A DNA stretch of 64,000 bases from Paenibacillus solanacearum (GTDB lineage: Bacteria; Bacillota; Bacilli; Paenibacillales; NBRC-103111), in NCBI RefSeq assembly GCF_910593845.1, contig NZ_CAJVAS010000013.1:93114-157113 (forward strand), read 5' to 3'. Each line of letters starts with the position of its first letter. Within the stretch, counting starts at the first letter, position 1. Made by a program: the position numbers and the translations under genes. This document shows, piece by piece, positions 8,211 to 17,493 of the stretch. A model generated the notes under the pieces. It ran no database searches. It was not told where the DNA came from and saw only the letters and a list, made by a program, of their open reading frames with translations.

Positions 8211-8391
8211 GCGTCAAACGAGCAGATCGCCATGTTTTTGCATGAACTCGACGTACCAATGCTGTCCCGGACCTAGGCAGCAAAGCCGTTATCGGCATAG
8301 GCTTGTTTCTGGAAAATATGTGTACTTCTCCATTGCGCGTGCTATACTGTTATAGATGCAATGGCAAAGCTGGGATGAGAGAGGTAAGGGA

Positions 8392-9033
8392 ATGACGACG
8401 AATAACGATGGTCGTATGACCGAAGGGAAATCTCGGATCCAGAACGAACAAACGTTGGCCGGGGGAGAACTGCCGGAACCGTCCGATGCGGACCTTCGTT
8501 TGCTGCGCTTGTTTAACCATTACAGACATGATTGGATGAATGACCTTCAGATGGTCATGGGCTATATCCAATTGAAAAAAGTTGATAAATTATCGGATTT
8601 AATGGAAAAAATAAAAGAGAAGGTCCGCGTGGAAAGCTGCGTATCCAAGCTGGGCATTCCTTCGTTGATCGTGTACTTGTTGTCCTTCCAGGCGGAGGTG
8701 AAGGAGCTTCAGCTTCTGATCCGGCTTGAGGAGGAGATTCATCTTCATAAATACCGGCACGCAGCGGTCGCCGAGCAATGGATTATATCGGTGCTCGACA
8801 GCTTCAAGCGGGAAGCAGAAGATTCGACGGAGATGCAAAATTCGGTGATTTTGCGATTGGCCAAAGAAGCGGATGGCTTGCGACTGATAGCGGAGTACGA
8901 GGGAGCTTATGAGCCGGAACGGATGCAAGCGTCCGTGAAGAAACTGCGAAGCGGTTTGCCGGAGCGCTGCGGTGTCGGATCGGAAGCGAGCTACGGCGAA
9001 AGCCGGGTGATTTGGACCATCCATTTGACATAG
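8392..9033 (+). CDS. spo0B: Sporulation phosphotransferase Spo0B
   Basis: This 213-residue protein has the Spo0B four-helix dimerisation motif HYRHDWMNDLQMVMGYIQL (about residues 43-61); His46 is the expected phosphorylated histidine. Spo0B passes phosphate from Spo0F to Spo0A in the sporulation phosphorelay. The N-terminus is longer and more polar than in Bacillus, and the C-terminal ATPase-like domain is poorly conserved, as usual. The start at 8392 is chosen over an in-frame ATG at 8356 because gagaggta precedes it, and a -10-like TATACT at 8343-8348 would put the transcript start at about 8355. obg follows after 28 bp, as in Bacillus. Confidence 0.85.
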   Translation: MTTNNDGRMTEGKSRIQNEQTLAGGELPEPSDADLRLLRLFNHYRHDWMNDLQMVMGYIQLKKVDKLSDLMEKIKEKVRVESCVSKLGIPSLIVYLLSFQAEVKELQLLIRLEEEIHLHKYRHAAVAEQWIISVLDSFKREAEDSTEMQNSVILRLAKEADGLRLIAEYEGAYEPERMQASVKKLRSGLPERCGVGSEASYGESRVIWTIHLT

Positions 9034-9049
9034 CGGCATTGATACATAA

Positions 9050-10360
<1,311 letters not shown>

Positions 10361-10394
10361 TTTTGGCGGACAGCATCTCGCGTTTCGCCTAAAA

Positions 10395-10442
10395 TAAAAA
10401 AACAGCAGCGGCCTGAAGCGTAGGTCGTTGCTGTTTTTTTTT
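10395..10442. terminator. Strong terminator after obg
   Basis: The stem aacagcagcggcct / aggtcgttgctgtt is flanked by A and T runs, so it could work in both directions. Confidence 0.88.
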
Positions 10443-10806
10443 ATAGCGAGGGCCGGAAGTGAACGGCAGAAGTGCGCGCAAGGGCGAAGGAGAAGCAAAG
10501 CGGCGTGCTGGCGAAGGGGCGGTGGCGTAAGCGATGAATGGCGCGTCAGACCGATGCACGGGCACGGAGAAACGAAGTCGTATAAGCAGGCGAAAGCCGG
10601 TGACGCAGGCGATGAAGGGTGCGCTGGGGTGATGGTGGGCGTCAGAAAAAACGGTGGAGAAGTTGGCCGACGATCATATGGTAGCTCTGGATGACCGAGC
10701 TGATGCTAGTGGAGCAGCTTGGAAAAAGAACAGGGCAAAAGCTGCTATTTATAGCCCCAATCCAACTCAATTCGTCAATGAAACAGCATTTTATCCATTT
10801 AATGAA

Positions 10807-10854
10807 CCAAAACCTACTATTCGAAGGGCTTACCCTCTGAATAGTAGGTTTTGG
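10807..10854. repeat. Perfect 16-bp inverted repeat
   Basis: The arms ccaaaacctactattc (10807-10822) and its exact complement (10839-10854) flank a loop that itself contains aggg/ccct. There is no T run on either side, so it is not a standard terminator. Confidence 0.75.
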
Positions 10855-11076
10855 CAATTATACGGCTAATTTTTGAGGTTATTAACAAAAAATAGTCCGG
10901 TTATTCCAACAAACAATTGTATTCGGGCTACTGCTGCTACGAATGACGCATCCTGACCAACTTTACTTCGAAGTGGGGAAATTTGTTATGATCATCACAA
11001 ATACACGAATGTTTAGTTGCCTAGCGCAGAAGAAGCAATTACTGTTTATGGAGAAACTGTCCGTCAGCCATATCAG

Positions 11077-11331
11077 ATCGTTGAGTGGGCTATGTCATCG
11101 TCACGATGTTCAGCATCACATCGTTGAGCGGCTATTATCTCGTCACGACCATAACGTCGAGTCGTCAATGTGATCAACACGGCCCACCACCGTATCGTTG
11201 AATCACCATTCGTCACGCCGGCCAGCATCACGCCGTTGAGTCACCATTACCATCGTCACGGGATCCGTCAATATCGCTGAACAGACACCCGCACCATCAT
11301 CTATCAACCGTCACCATCGAACCACCAATCA
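11077..11331. repeat. Degenerate ~40-bp tandem repeat field
   Basis: The words atcgttga(g/a), cgtcac and catcac recur in the same order, with units beginning near 11077, 11120, 11154, 11194, 11232 and 11273 (spacing 43, 34, 40, 38, 41 bp). The repeats run up to and slightly into the 3' end of the ABC ATPase gene, which reads the other way. Confidence 0.55.
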
Positions 11332-12129
11332 TCAAACCGTCACCCATGCACGGTTGCTGCGCCAATGCACATCGACCGGTGTCTCGAAAAATCCGCTCAA
11401 AAGATCGGGCGTAAGCAGCTTCGATGTTTCTCCGGCCCCGTACACTTCGCCTCTTCGCAGAAGAAGCGTGTGACGGAAGATCGGTAGAATCTCTTCCGTA
11501 TGGTGGGTCACAAACAATATTGTAGGCGCATCGGCGCCGGCGGCGAGCTGATCGACTCCCGACAGCAGCGTTTCGCGGGAGAACAGGTCGAGCCCGTTGC
11601 AGGGCTCGTCCAGTATGAGCAGCCGCGGAGAAGCCATGAGCGCGCGTGCGATCAGTACCTTCTGCTTTTCGCCTTGGGAGCAGGTGATGTAAGGGCGATC
11701 CCACAGCTTTTTGCAGCCGAGCTGTTCCATCAGCGCAGCCGCATGATCATAGTCGCCTGCTTCCGGGCGGTCGTACAGTCCGATGGTCGCGTATTTGCCA
11801 CTGAGCACGACGTCCTGGGTAAGGTCTCTGCCGTACAGCTTTTCCTGCAGCGAGGAGCTGACCCAGCCGATCGACTTGCGAAGCTCGCGAAGATCGATCG
11901 TTCCGAACGCTTCGGTAAGCACGCTGACCGTCCCGGTGGTCGGCCAAATATAGCCGTTGATTATATTGAGCAGCGTCGTTTTGCCGGAGCCGTTCAGCCC
12001 GAGGATCGCCCAATGCTCCTGTTTGCGAACTTGCCACGATACGTCGTTCAGCAGTGTTTTGTTTTCTCTGCGATATGTCGCCGATTGAATGTCGATAACC
12101 AGCCGTTTCCCAAATTCGTCTGATGACAT
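11332..12129 (-). CDS. ABC transporter ATP-binding protein (YlmA-like)
   Basis: This 265-residue stand-alone ABC ATPase has Walker A LGLNGSGKTT (about residues 44-53), an atypical signature CSQGEKQKVLIARAL in place of LSGGQ, Walker B RLLILDEPCNGLD and the switch histidine in FVTHHTEE. No permease or substrate-binding gene lies next to it, so the substrate cannot be named; resemblance to B. subtilis YlmA is from memory. The start at 12129 puts aaagg about 10 bp upstream; an ATG at 12138 would be too close to it. The last codons run into the repeat field downstream. Confidence 0.82.
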   Translation of the reverse strand: MSSDEFGKRLVIDIQSATYRRENKTLLNDVSWQVRKQEHWAILGLNGSGKTTLLNIINGYIWPTTGTVSVLTEAFGTIDLRELRKSIGWVSSSLQEKLYGRDLTQDVVLSGKYATIGLYDRPEAGDYDHAAALMEQLGCKKLWDRPYITCSQGEKQKVLIARALMASPRLLILDEPCNGLDLFSRETLLSGVDQLAAGADAPTILFVTHHTEEILPIFRHTLLLRRGEVYGAGETSKLLTPDLLSGFFETPVDVHWRSNRAWVTV

Positions 12130-12227
12130 GTTGATCATACCTTTCGATATAATTTGTATGTACTACTATATCAGATTTTGCCCCGGTAGGGCTTCTTTTT
12201 TTAAAATTAAACTATTATTTTTCGATA

Positions 12228-12274
12228 AAAATATAAAATGCCCCGCTCCGTCCTCTTGGATCGGCGAGGCATTA
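12228..12274 (-). terminator. Terminator after the Nudix gene
   Basis: On the minus strand aatgcctcg ... cggggcatt forms a stem followed by ttatattttta. It lies between the Nudix gene and the ABC ATPase gene, both on this strand. Confidence 0.55.
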
Positions 12275-12311
12275 TGCTGCAGCTTGCGCTGCACAACGAC
12301 AAGCATACAAA

Positions 12312-12815
12312 TTAAAGTTGGCGCGGATCGATCAGCTCGGTCCAGTGTACGGCCGGTCTGCCATCCCCCGCGTAGCCTGCGGTGCCTACCCATATATGCT
12401 CGGAAGGACCATGTTCGAAATAATGGGCGAGCAGCGTATGAAAAATAAACGGGATGTTGCGATGCAGCACCTGGTCCCGGGCGATCCAGTGAAGCTCGCC
12501 TTCATCCGTTAAGGATACATTGCGCCGGGGCGTGTAAGCTGTATAAATAAATTGCTGCCGGACTTCCTGCTGATTGAGCCGCAGAAGAATGTACTGGAGA
12601 TGCAGATCGGCAATTTCCTCCGGCAGCAGTCCCGTCTCTTCGTGGATCTCGCGAAGCACGGCTTTCTCCGGATCGCCGATCTCTTCCGGCTCCAGATGGC
12701 CTCCGACAGCAGCCCACATGCCGGGGTTTAGCGTACGGTGCGGCGAGCGCTTCATCATCAGCATATCGTTGCCGTTAAACAGCATGGCAGCAGCCATAAT
12801 GCGAGCTCTGATCAC
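12312..12815 (-). CDS. Nudix hydrolase
   Basis: This 167-residue protein has a Nudix box reading GGHLEPEE...AVLREIHEETGL (about residues 44-67 from the GTG start), with the REUxEExGU half intact and an apparent two-residue insertion in the loop before it. Nudix enzymes hydrolyse nucleoside diphosphate derivatives; the substrate cannot be told from sequence. The start is GTG at 12815, which has aaggagag about 7 bp upstream; a longer frame from ATG 12842 would put the ribosome binding site inside the gene. It is transcribed away from pheB and probably upstream of the ABC ATPase gene. Confidence 0.85.
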   Translation of the reverse strand: MIRARIMAAAMLFNGNDMLMMKRSPHRTLNPGMWAAVGGHLEPEEIGDPEKAVLREIHEETGLLPEEIADLHLQYILLRLNQQEVRQQFIYTAYTPRRNVSLTDEGELHWIARDQVLHRNIPFIFHTLLAHYFEHGPSEHIWVGTAGYAGDGRPAVHWTELIDPRQL

Positions 12816-12889
12816 AGGGGTTCTCTCCTTTTTTGGCGGCATGATGCGTACTTGAAACTACTTTATCACATTTTATATAACAAAGCCTA

Positions 12890-12919
12890 TTGCGGGATCG
12901 ATCCGGTTTGCGATATAAT
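12890..12919 (+). promoter_or_regulatory. Sigma-A promoter of the pheB-hom-thrB-pheA operon
   Basis: TTGCGG at 12890-12895 and a perfect TATAAT at 12914-12919 are separated by 18 bp, 45 bp upstream of the pheB start. Confidence 0.7.
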
Positions 12920-12964
12920 GTCCACTAGGTAAAAACAATCGTCTTTTTAGAGAGGACTGTTAAA

Positions 12965-13438
12965 GTGCCGGACAAAGATGCAACGCAGGGAATACCGGTA
13001 GGGTCGGAGCGTTACTACTTGGTGCGTGAGGACATTTTGCCGGAAGCGCTGATCAAGACGATCCAGGCCAAGGAACTGCTTGCCCGGGGCGAGGTCAAAA
13101 CGATCCACGAAGCGGTCGAGCAGGTAGAGCTGAGCCGCAGCGCTTTTTATAAATACAAGGACGGCATCTTTCCACTCAGCAAGCTGGATCGCGAACGCAT
13201 CGTGACCATCTCGATGGATCTGGAGCATCGCTCGGGCATTTTATCGAGAGTGCTTGCGATGATCGCGGGGCTGGAAGGCAATGTGCTGACGATTCATCAG
13301 ACGATCCCGCTGCAAGGCGTGGCGAACGTCGTTATTTCCGTAGAAACGTCATTGATGGAGGAAAGCGTCGCTGTGCTGTTGGACAAACTGCGCCGGCAAG
13401 ACGGCGTCACCCGTGCTACGTTGGTCGGGCAGGGGTAA
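12965..13438 (+). CDS. pheB: ACT domain-containing protein PheB
   Basis: This 157-residue protein (UPF0735 family) has an N-terminal helix-turn-helix-like part (EALIKTIQAKELLARGEVKT, SRSAFYKYKDGIFP, about residues 25-70) and a C-terminal ACT domain (about 75-150, starting IVTISMDLEHRSGILSRVL). ACT domains usually bind amino acids. In Bacillus pheB lies next to pheA; here hom and thrB lie between them. The exact role is unknown; a regulatory role in aromatic or threonine synthesis is inferred from the neighbours. Translation starts at GTG 12965 after agaggact. Confidence 0.88.
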   Translation: MPDKDATQGIPVGSERYYLVREDILPEALIKTIQAKELLARGEVKTIHEAVEQVELSRSAFYKYKDGIFPLSKLDRERIVTISMDLEHRSGILSRVLAMIAGLEGNVLTIHQTIPLQGVANVVISVETSLMEESVAVLLDKLRRQDGVTRATLVGQG

Positions 13439-13460
13439 AATACACTAGGAGGTTATGCGC

Positions 13461-14747
13461 ATGAAACCGATCAAAGTAGGTTTATTGGGACTGGGTACGG
13501 TAGGAACCGGAGTCGTCCGCATTGTGGAGGGCCATCAAGCCGATTTGTTCAGCCAGTCGGGCTCTCCCATTGAAATTTCGAAAATTTTGGTGCAGGATAA
13601 AAATAAACACCGCAATATCAGCGTTTCGTCCGATGTACTGACCGACAACCCGTGGGACGTGGTGCAAAATCCGGACATCGACGTCGTCGTGGAAGTGATG
13701 GGCGGTATCGAGCTAGCCAAAGAATTGATTCTTGCAGCTCTGGAGCAGGGAAAGCATATCGTGACGGCGAACAAAGACTTAATGGCGCTGCACGGGCCGG
13801 ACATTTTGAAGAAAGCGGCCGATAAAGGCTGCGATGTGTTTTATGAGGCCAGCGTAGCGGGCGGCATTCCGATCATCCGTACGCTGATCGAAGGCTTTTC
13901 CTCCGATCGGATCACGAAAATTATGGGGATCGTCAACGGTACGACCAACTATATTCTTACGAAAATGAGCCAAGAAGGCGCCGCTTATGCAGATGTGCTG
14001 AAGGAAGCACAGCAGCTCGGTTATGCAGAGAGCGATCCGACCTCCGACGTGGAAGGCTTCGACGCCGCCCGCAAAATGACCATCCTCGGCACGCTCGGTT
14101 TCCATGCCAATGTGTCGCTGAGCGATGTGGCCGTCAAGGGCATTTCGAAAGTTACCAAAGAAGACATCGCCTATGGCAAACGCCTCGGCTATGAAGTAAA
14201 GCTGCTGGGCATTGCCGAGCGCCAGGACGATCATATCAGCATCAGCGTGCAGCCGACGATGGTCAGAACGTCGCATCCGCTCGCTTCGGTCAACGGGGTG
14301 TTCAACGCTGTGTACGTGTATGGCGAAGCGGTGGGTGAGACGATGTTCTACGGGCCAGGCGCCGGCGAGATGCCGACGGCTACCTCGATCGTCGCTGACC
14401 TTGTCGCTGTCGTGCGCAATTTGAATCTGGGTGTAAACGGCCGCCGCGGATTCGTACCTTACAAGGAGAAGAAGCTGAAGACCGATGAGCAGATTTCTTC
14501 AAAAAACTTCATACTTCTGCATGTGGAAGACAAAGCGGGCGTGCTCGCGCAAATTACGCAAGTGTTCGCCGAATACGAGGTAAGCCTCGAGTCGGTGCTG
14601 CAGCATCCGAATGCGACGAATCCGCTGGCCGAAATTATTATCATTACCCATGACGCCAATAAAGCGGCGATGAACAAAGTATTGAACCGATTCGAGTCGA
14701 TGAGCGTGGTCCATTCGATCAAGAGCGTTTACCGGGTGGAAGGCTAA
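13461..14747 (+). CDS. hom: Homoserine dehydrogenase
   Basis: This 428-residue enzyme reduces aspartate semialdehyde to homoserine, the branch point to threonine and methionine. The N-terminal NAD(P)-binding motif GLLGLGTVGTGV (about residues 7-18), the catalytic domain with YEASVAGGIPIIRTLI and GIVNGTTNYIL, and a C-terminal ACT domain (about 350-425, LHVEDKAGVLAQITQVF) are all present. Of two in-frame ATGs, 13461 is 7 bp from aggaggt, while 13455 is only 1 bp away. The gene is followed by a broken threonine synthase gene and then thrB. Confidence 0.96.
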   Translation: MKPIKVGLLGLGTVGTGVVRIVEGHQADLFSQSGSPIEISKILVQDKNKHRNISVSSDVLTDNPWDVVQNPDIDVVVEVMGGIELAKELILAALEQGKHIVTANKDLMALHGPDILKKAADKGCDVFYEASVAGGIPIIRTLIEGFSSDRITKIMGIVNGTTNYILTKMSQEGAAYADVLKEAQQLGYAESDPTSDVEGFDAARKMTILGTLGFHANVSLSDVAVKGISKVTKEDIAYGKRLGYEVKLLGIAERQDDHISISVQPTMVRTSHPLASVNGVFNAVYVYGEAVGETMFYGPGAGEMPTATSIVADLVAVVRNLNLGVNGRRGFVPYKEKKLKTDEQISSKNFILLHVEDKAGVLAQITQVFAEYEVSLESVLQHPNATNPLAEIIIITHDANKAAMNKVLNRFESMSVVHSIKSVYRVEG

Positions 14748-14752
14748 GCTGC

Positions 14753-15102
14753 ATGAGCGACATGGGGCTGCTGCAAACGTACAAAGCATACTTGCCGATT
14801 CACGACAACACGCCGCTGTGACGCTGCAGGAAGGCCGCACCCCGCTGGTGTGTGCACAACATTTATCGAATGAGCTCTATCTGGATCTTTGTTTCAAATA
14901 TGAAGCGTTAAACCTGACCGGCGTAATGAAGCCGAAGCAGGGAGACGGTTTTGAGAAAGGCCAGTCCGCGGTCTGCATTTTGGCGGGCCACGGCATGAAA
15001 CACCACCTAGATATTACGATTAAAAGAGTGAGCGCGGAACCACTCGTCGTGCAGGACTCGGAAGCGGCGGTCATGGAAGCGATCCGCAAGCTCGAAGGAT
15101 AG
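14753..15102 (+). pseudogene. thrC: Threonine synthase remnant (frameshifted, internally deleted)
   Basis: The reading frame from ATG 14753 begins MSDMGLLQTYKAYLPIHDNT, matching the start of threonine synthase, but stops at 14819-14821. One frame over, from 14818, the protein continues TLQEGRTPLVCAQHLSNEL and reaches FKYEALNLTG, the point where the family has SFKDRGM with the PLP-binding lysine. Instead it jumps to sequence like the C-terminal end (KGQSAVCILAGHGMKHHLD). About 250 residues, including the active-site lysine, are missing. Position between hom and thrB is exactly where thrC belongs. A functional thrC must exist elsewhere unless the strain needs threonine. Confidence 0.85.
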
Positions 15103-15115
15103 GGGAGATTGCAGG

Positions 15116-16108
15116 ATGGGGGAGAACCATTACCGCATCAGTAAAGTTCGCGTCAAGGTGCCGGCAAGCACGGCCAACCTCGGGCCTGGCTTTGATACGC
15201 TGGGGATGGCGCTGGATTTGTATGCTTGGATTGAAATGGGGATTGCCGACGAAACGCGGATTACACTGTACGGCGATCAAATGAACGGAGTGCCGACAGA
15301 TAAAAGCAACCTCATCTACGAGGTGGCGCAAATGGTATTCAAGCGAGCGGGCGTCAGCGTCCCCGAGCTGGACATCGCGATGTACAGTGATATCCCGCTG
15401 ACAAGGGGACTCGGCAGCAGCGCGTCGGCGATCGTAGGCGGCCTCGCAGCAGCCAATGCGCTCATTGGCAGTCCGCTGTCCGATGACACGCTGTTTCAGA
15501 TGGCGACGGAGCTCGAGCACCACCCCGACAATGTCGGTGCGTCGCTGTTCGGCGGCCTCGTCGTCGCCTTCTGGGACGGCACGCGGGCGGAGCATATCCG
15601 CGTGGAGCCGGACCCGCAGCTGGAAGTGCTGGTAGCCATCCCGCACTTCCAGCTGTCGACGGAGAAGGCGCGCGGCGTCCTGCCGCGCCAGCAAAGCCTC
15701 GAGAATGCCGTCTTCAACGTCGGGCATTCCTCGCTGCTGGTCGCCGCCTTCTGTACCGGGCGGCTGGATATGATCCCGCGCGCGATGAAGGACGCGCTGC
15801 ATCAGCCTTACCGGGCGCCGCTCGTGCCCGGCCTCGGCCGTATTCTCGCCGAGGCGACGGAGCACGGCGCCCTCGGCGTAGCGCTCAGCGGCGCGGGACC
15901 GACGATGCTCGCGCTCGTTGATAGAGCCAGCTCCCGCAAGGCGGAGCTGGAAAGCTTCATGATCGGCACGCTGCGCAAGGAAGGCATCGAAGCCACGATG
16001 ATGTGGCTGAACCCCGATCGCCAAGGCGTGCAGGTGGAGGCATGGGCGGCAGGCGAGGAGCCGCAATCGGAACTGATGGAAATAATCAAAGGAGATGTCC
16101 GCGCGTGA
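15116..16108 (+). CDS. thrB: Homoserine kinase
   Basis: This 330-residue GHMP-family kinase phosphorylates homoserine to O-phosphohomoserine, the substrate of threonine synthase. The ATP-binding motif PLTRGLGSSASAIVGGLAAA (about residues 94-113) and the C-terminal ALSGAGPTMLAL motif (about 258-269) are intact, as is the N-terminal VPASTANLGPGFDTLG. The protein looks fully functional although the thrC gene before it is broken. The stop overlaps the GTG start of pheA by 4 bp. Confidence 0.95.
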   Translation: MGENHYRISKVRVKVPASTANLGPGFDTLGMALDLYAWIEMGIADETRITLYGDQMNGVPTDKSNLIYEVAQMVFKRAGVSVPELDIAMYSDIPLTRGLGSSASAIVGGLAAANALIGSPLSDDTLFQMATELEHHPDNVGASLFGGLVVAFWDGTRAEHIRVEPDPQLEVLVAIPHFQLSTEKARGVLPRQQSLENAVFNVGHSSLLVAAFCTGRLDMIPRAMKDALHQPYRAPLVPGLGRILAEATEHGALGVALSGAGPTMLALVDRASSRKAELESFMIGTLRKEGIEATMMWLNPDRQGVQVEAWAAGEEPQSELMEIIKGDVRA

Positions 16109-16992
16109 AGAAAATCGCTCTGCTCGGGCCGGGTACGTTTACCGAGGAATCGGCGCATTATTTTCTCGGCCGGTCGTCTTATGAATACATGAACTACAAG
16201 CTCATCCCCGACGTATTCCAGTCAACGGTAGGCGGAACGACGGACTACAGCGTCATCCCGATCGAGAATACGTTCGAGGGCTCGGTGAATTTGCATGTGG
16301 ACACCCTCGTGCATGAAGTCGATTTGCCGATCCAGGCGGAATGGGTATACCCGATTTCGATCAATCTCCTTCGTCTTCCGCAGGAAGGCGGGGCATCTGA
16401 GACGATGGAAGACAGCTGCAAGCGAATCCGCAAGGTGTACTCGCACGGCGTGACGCTGGCGCAGTGCCAGCAGTTTCTGCGGCGGTATTTGCCGCATGTG
16501 GAGCTGGAGGCCGTAGGCAGCAACGGGGAGGCGGCGCGACTGGTGAAGGAGCTCGCACAGCCCGAGATCGCGGCGCTTGCGCCGCTTGCCGCTGGCACGA
16601 TGTACGGATTGGAGACGCTTGCGAAGGGCATCCATGATCACGAGGATAATTTTACCCGTTTCATTCTGATCGGCCGCGACAAATTCGAAGGTGAGAAGCC
16701 GGCGAACCGGACGAAAACGACGATATTGGTTACGCTGCCGTCCGATTATCCGGGTGCGCTGCATCAAGTGTTGTCGGCGTTTTCCTGGAGACGGATCAAC
16801 CTGTCCAAGATTGAGTCCCGTCCGACTAAGAAGAAGCTCGGCACCTATTTCTTTTACATCGATGTTGAAGCTTCGATGGATTCCGTCCTGCTCCCGGCGG
16901 CCCTTCAAGAAATCGAAGCGATCGGCTGCCTGGTTCGCATATTGGGCTGCTACCCGACTTACGATTACGTAGCCGACATTGCGGAAGAGTAG
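16105..16992 (+). CDS. pheA: Prephenate dehydratase
   Basis: This 295-residue enzyme converts prephenate to phenylpyruvate for phenylalanine synthesis. It starts VKKIALLGPGTFTEESA, has the conserved TRF motif in DNFTRFILIG (about residue 184) and a C-terminal ACT domain (about 203-285) with the ESRP segment of the phenylalanine-binding regulatory site. The GTG at 16105 follows aaaggagatg and overlaps the thrB stop; an open frame reaching back to 16003 lies inside thrB and has no site. It is the last intact gene of the operon. Confidence 0.95.
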   Translation: MKKIALLGPGTFTEESAHYFLGRSSYEYMNYKLIPDVFQSTVGGTTDYSVIPIENTFEGSVNLHVDTLVHEVDLPIQAEWVYPISINLLRLPQEGGASETMEDSCKRIRKVYSHGVTLAQCQQFLRRYLPHVELEAVGSNGEAARLVKELAQPEIAALAPLAAGTMYGLETLAKGIHDHEDNFTRFILIGRDKFEGEKPANRTKTTILVTLPSDYPGALHQVLSAFSWRRINLSKIESRPTKKKLGTYFFYIDVEASMDSVLLPAALQEIEAIGCLVRILGCYPTYDYVADIAEE

Positions 16993-17005
16993 TGGGCATG
17001 CCGTA

Positions 17006-17120
17006 AATCATCTACATAAACGGTCAGTACATTAGCAAAGTAGATGCGAAATTCGGCAAGCTCGTCGAATCGACGGCTTGAAGGTGTTCGAATAACGTGC
17101 ATCGGGAACATATTCGAGAA
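17006..17120 (+). pseudogene. ilvE: Probable remnant of branched-chain aminotransferase N-terminus
   Basis: Directly after pheA, 17006-17083 reads IIYINGQYISKVDAK and then drifts to a stop. This resembles the start of branched-chain amino acid aminotransferase (WIYLNGQYV.KEEAKVS). Further on, DGLKVFE and V-H-R-E-H-I-R in a shifted frame resemble the next conserved blocks. No start codon, no ribosome binding site and several frame breaks. From memory, ilvE follows pheA in several Paenibacillus genomes. It is a short similarity, so confidence is moderate. Confidence 0.5.
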
Positions 17121-17126
17121 CATAGT

Positions 17127-17218
17127 AGAACCTCAGACTCCAAGTTGAACAGCGCTCTTATTGTTAGTCATACCTAACAGTAGGGGGCGGTTCATCCGGA
17201 AGTTGAGGTTCTTTTTTT
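17127..17218 (+). terminator. Long hairpin terminator closing the threonine/phenylalanine operon
   Basis: agaacctca (17127-17135) pairs with tgaggttct (17204-17212), followed by six to seven T. A smaller hairpin tgttag/ctaaca sits inside the loop. The long imperfect stem could also be the terminator half of a leader whose downstream gene has been lost. Confidence 0.7.
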
Positions 17219-17493
17219 GCATATAAATGGAGTTACGGCACTTTTTCCTGAACTTTAGCAGCGTTACATCGTTATTATTGCTTAGCGAAACGCATCGATC
17301 CCGCCTCGTCGTCGTGACGGAAAGGAACTTTTTTCAAGAACGGATGGTCAAATGCCCAACTTACTGCATAAACTGTAATGTCATTTTGCTCTGGCGCGTA
17401 AGCGGTAGGTCCTCATTTCAAGTTCGTTTGCTTACGTATGACCCGGCTGGCCGATGGAGGCCGTTAGATCGTAAACTTGAAGGAGGTTTTGCA
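17219..17493 (+). promoter_or_regulatory. Leader/promoter region of safA
   Basis: This 275-bp region has no supported gene. CATAAACT at 17367-17374 fits a sigma-E type -10 (CATAnnnT), but no good -35 lies 13-15 bp upstream. A cgtaagc/gcttacg inverted repeat lies at 17397-17436. A mother-cell promoter is expected because safA is sigma-E dependent in Bacillus. Confidence 0.3.

Larger units (their letters stand above)
10443..11331. other. Gene-poor interval between obg and the ABC ATPase gene
   Basis: No gene can be supported in this 0.9-kb stretch. Three parts differ in composition. 10443-10690 is G-rich with recurring gcgaagg/gcgatgaa words. 10700-10960 is distinctly AT-rich and holds a perfect 16-bp inverted repeat. 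11077-11331 is a degenerate tandem repeat. Open frames here are short, lack ribosome binding sites and show no family resemblance. In Bacillus obg is followed directly by pheB, so this interval and the next two genes are an insertion relative to that order. Confidence 0.6.

Noticed and set aside
10428..10694. 88-codon frame after obg
   Set aside because: Starts in the terminator, has no ribosome binding site and a Gly/Arg-rich product typical of non-coding GC-rich DNA.
11077..11345. Degenerate repeats considered as a CRISPR array
   Set aside because: Shared words are only 6-8 bp, are not palindromic and are unevenly spaced; no cas genes.
17227..17493. 89-codon upstream extension of safA
   Set aside because: aggaggt is placed exactly for GTG 17494, the LysM domain starts right there, and the extension has no domain character.
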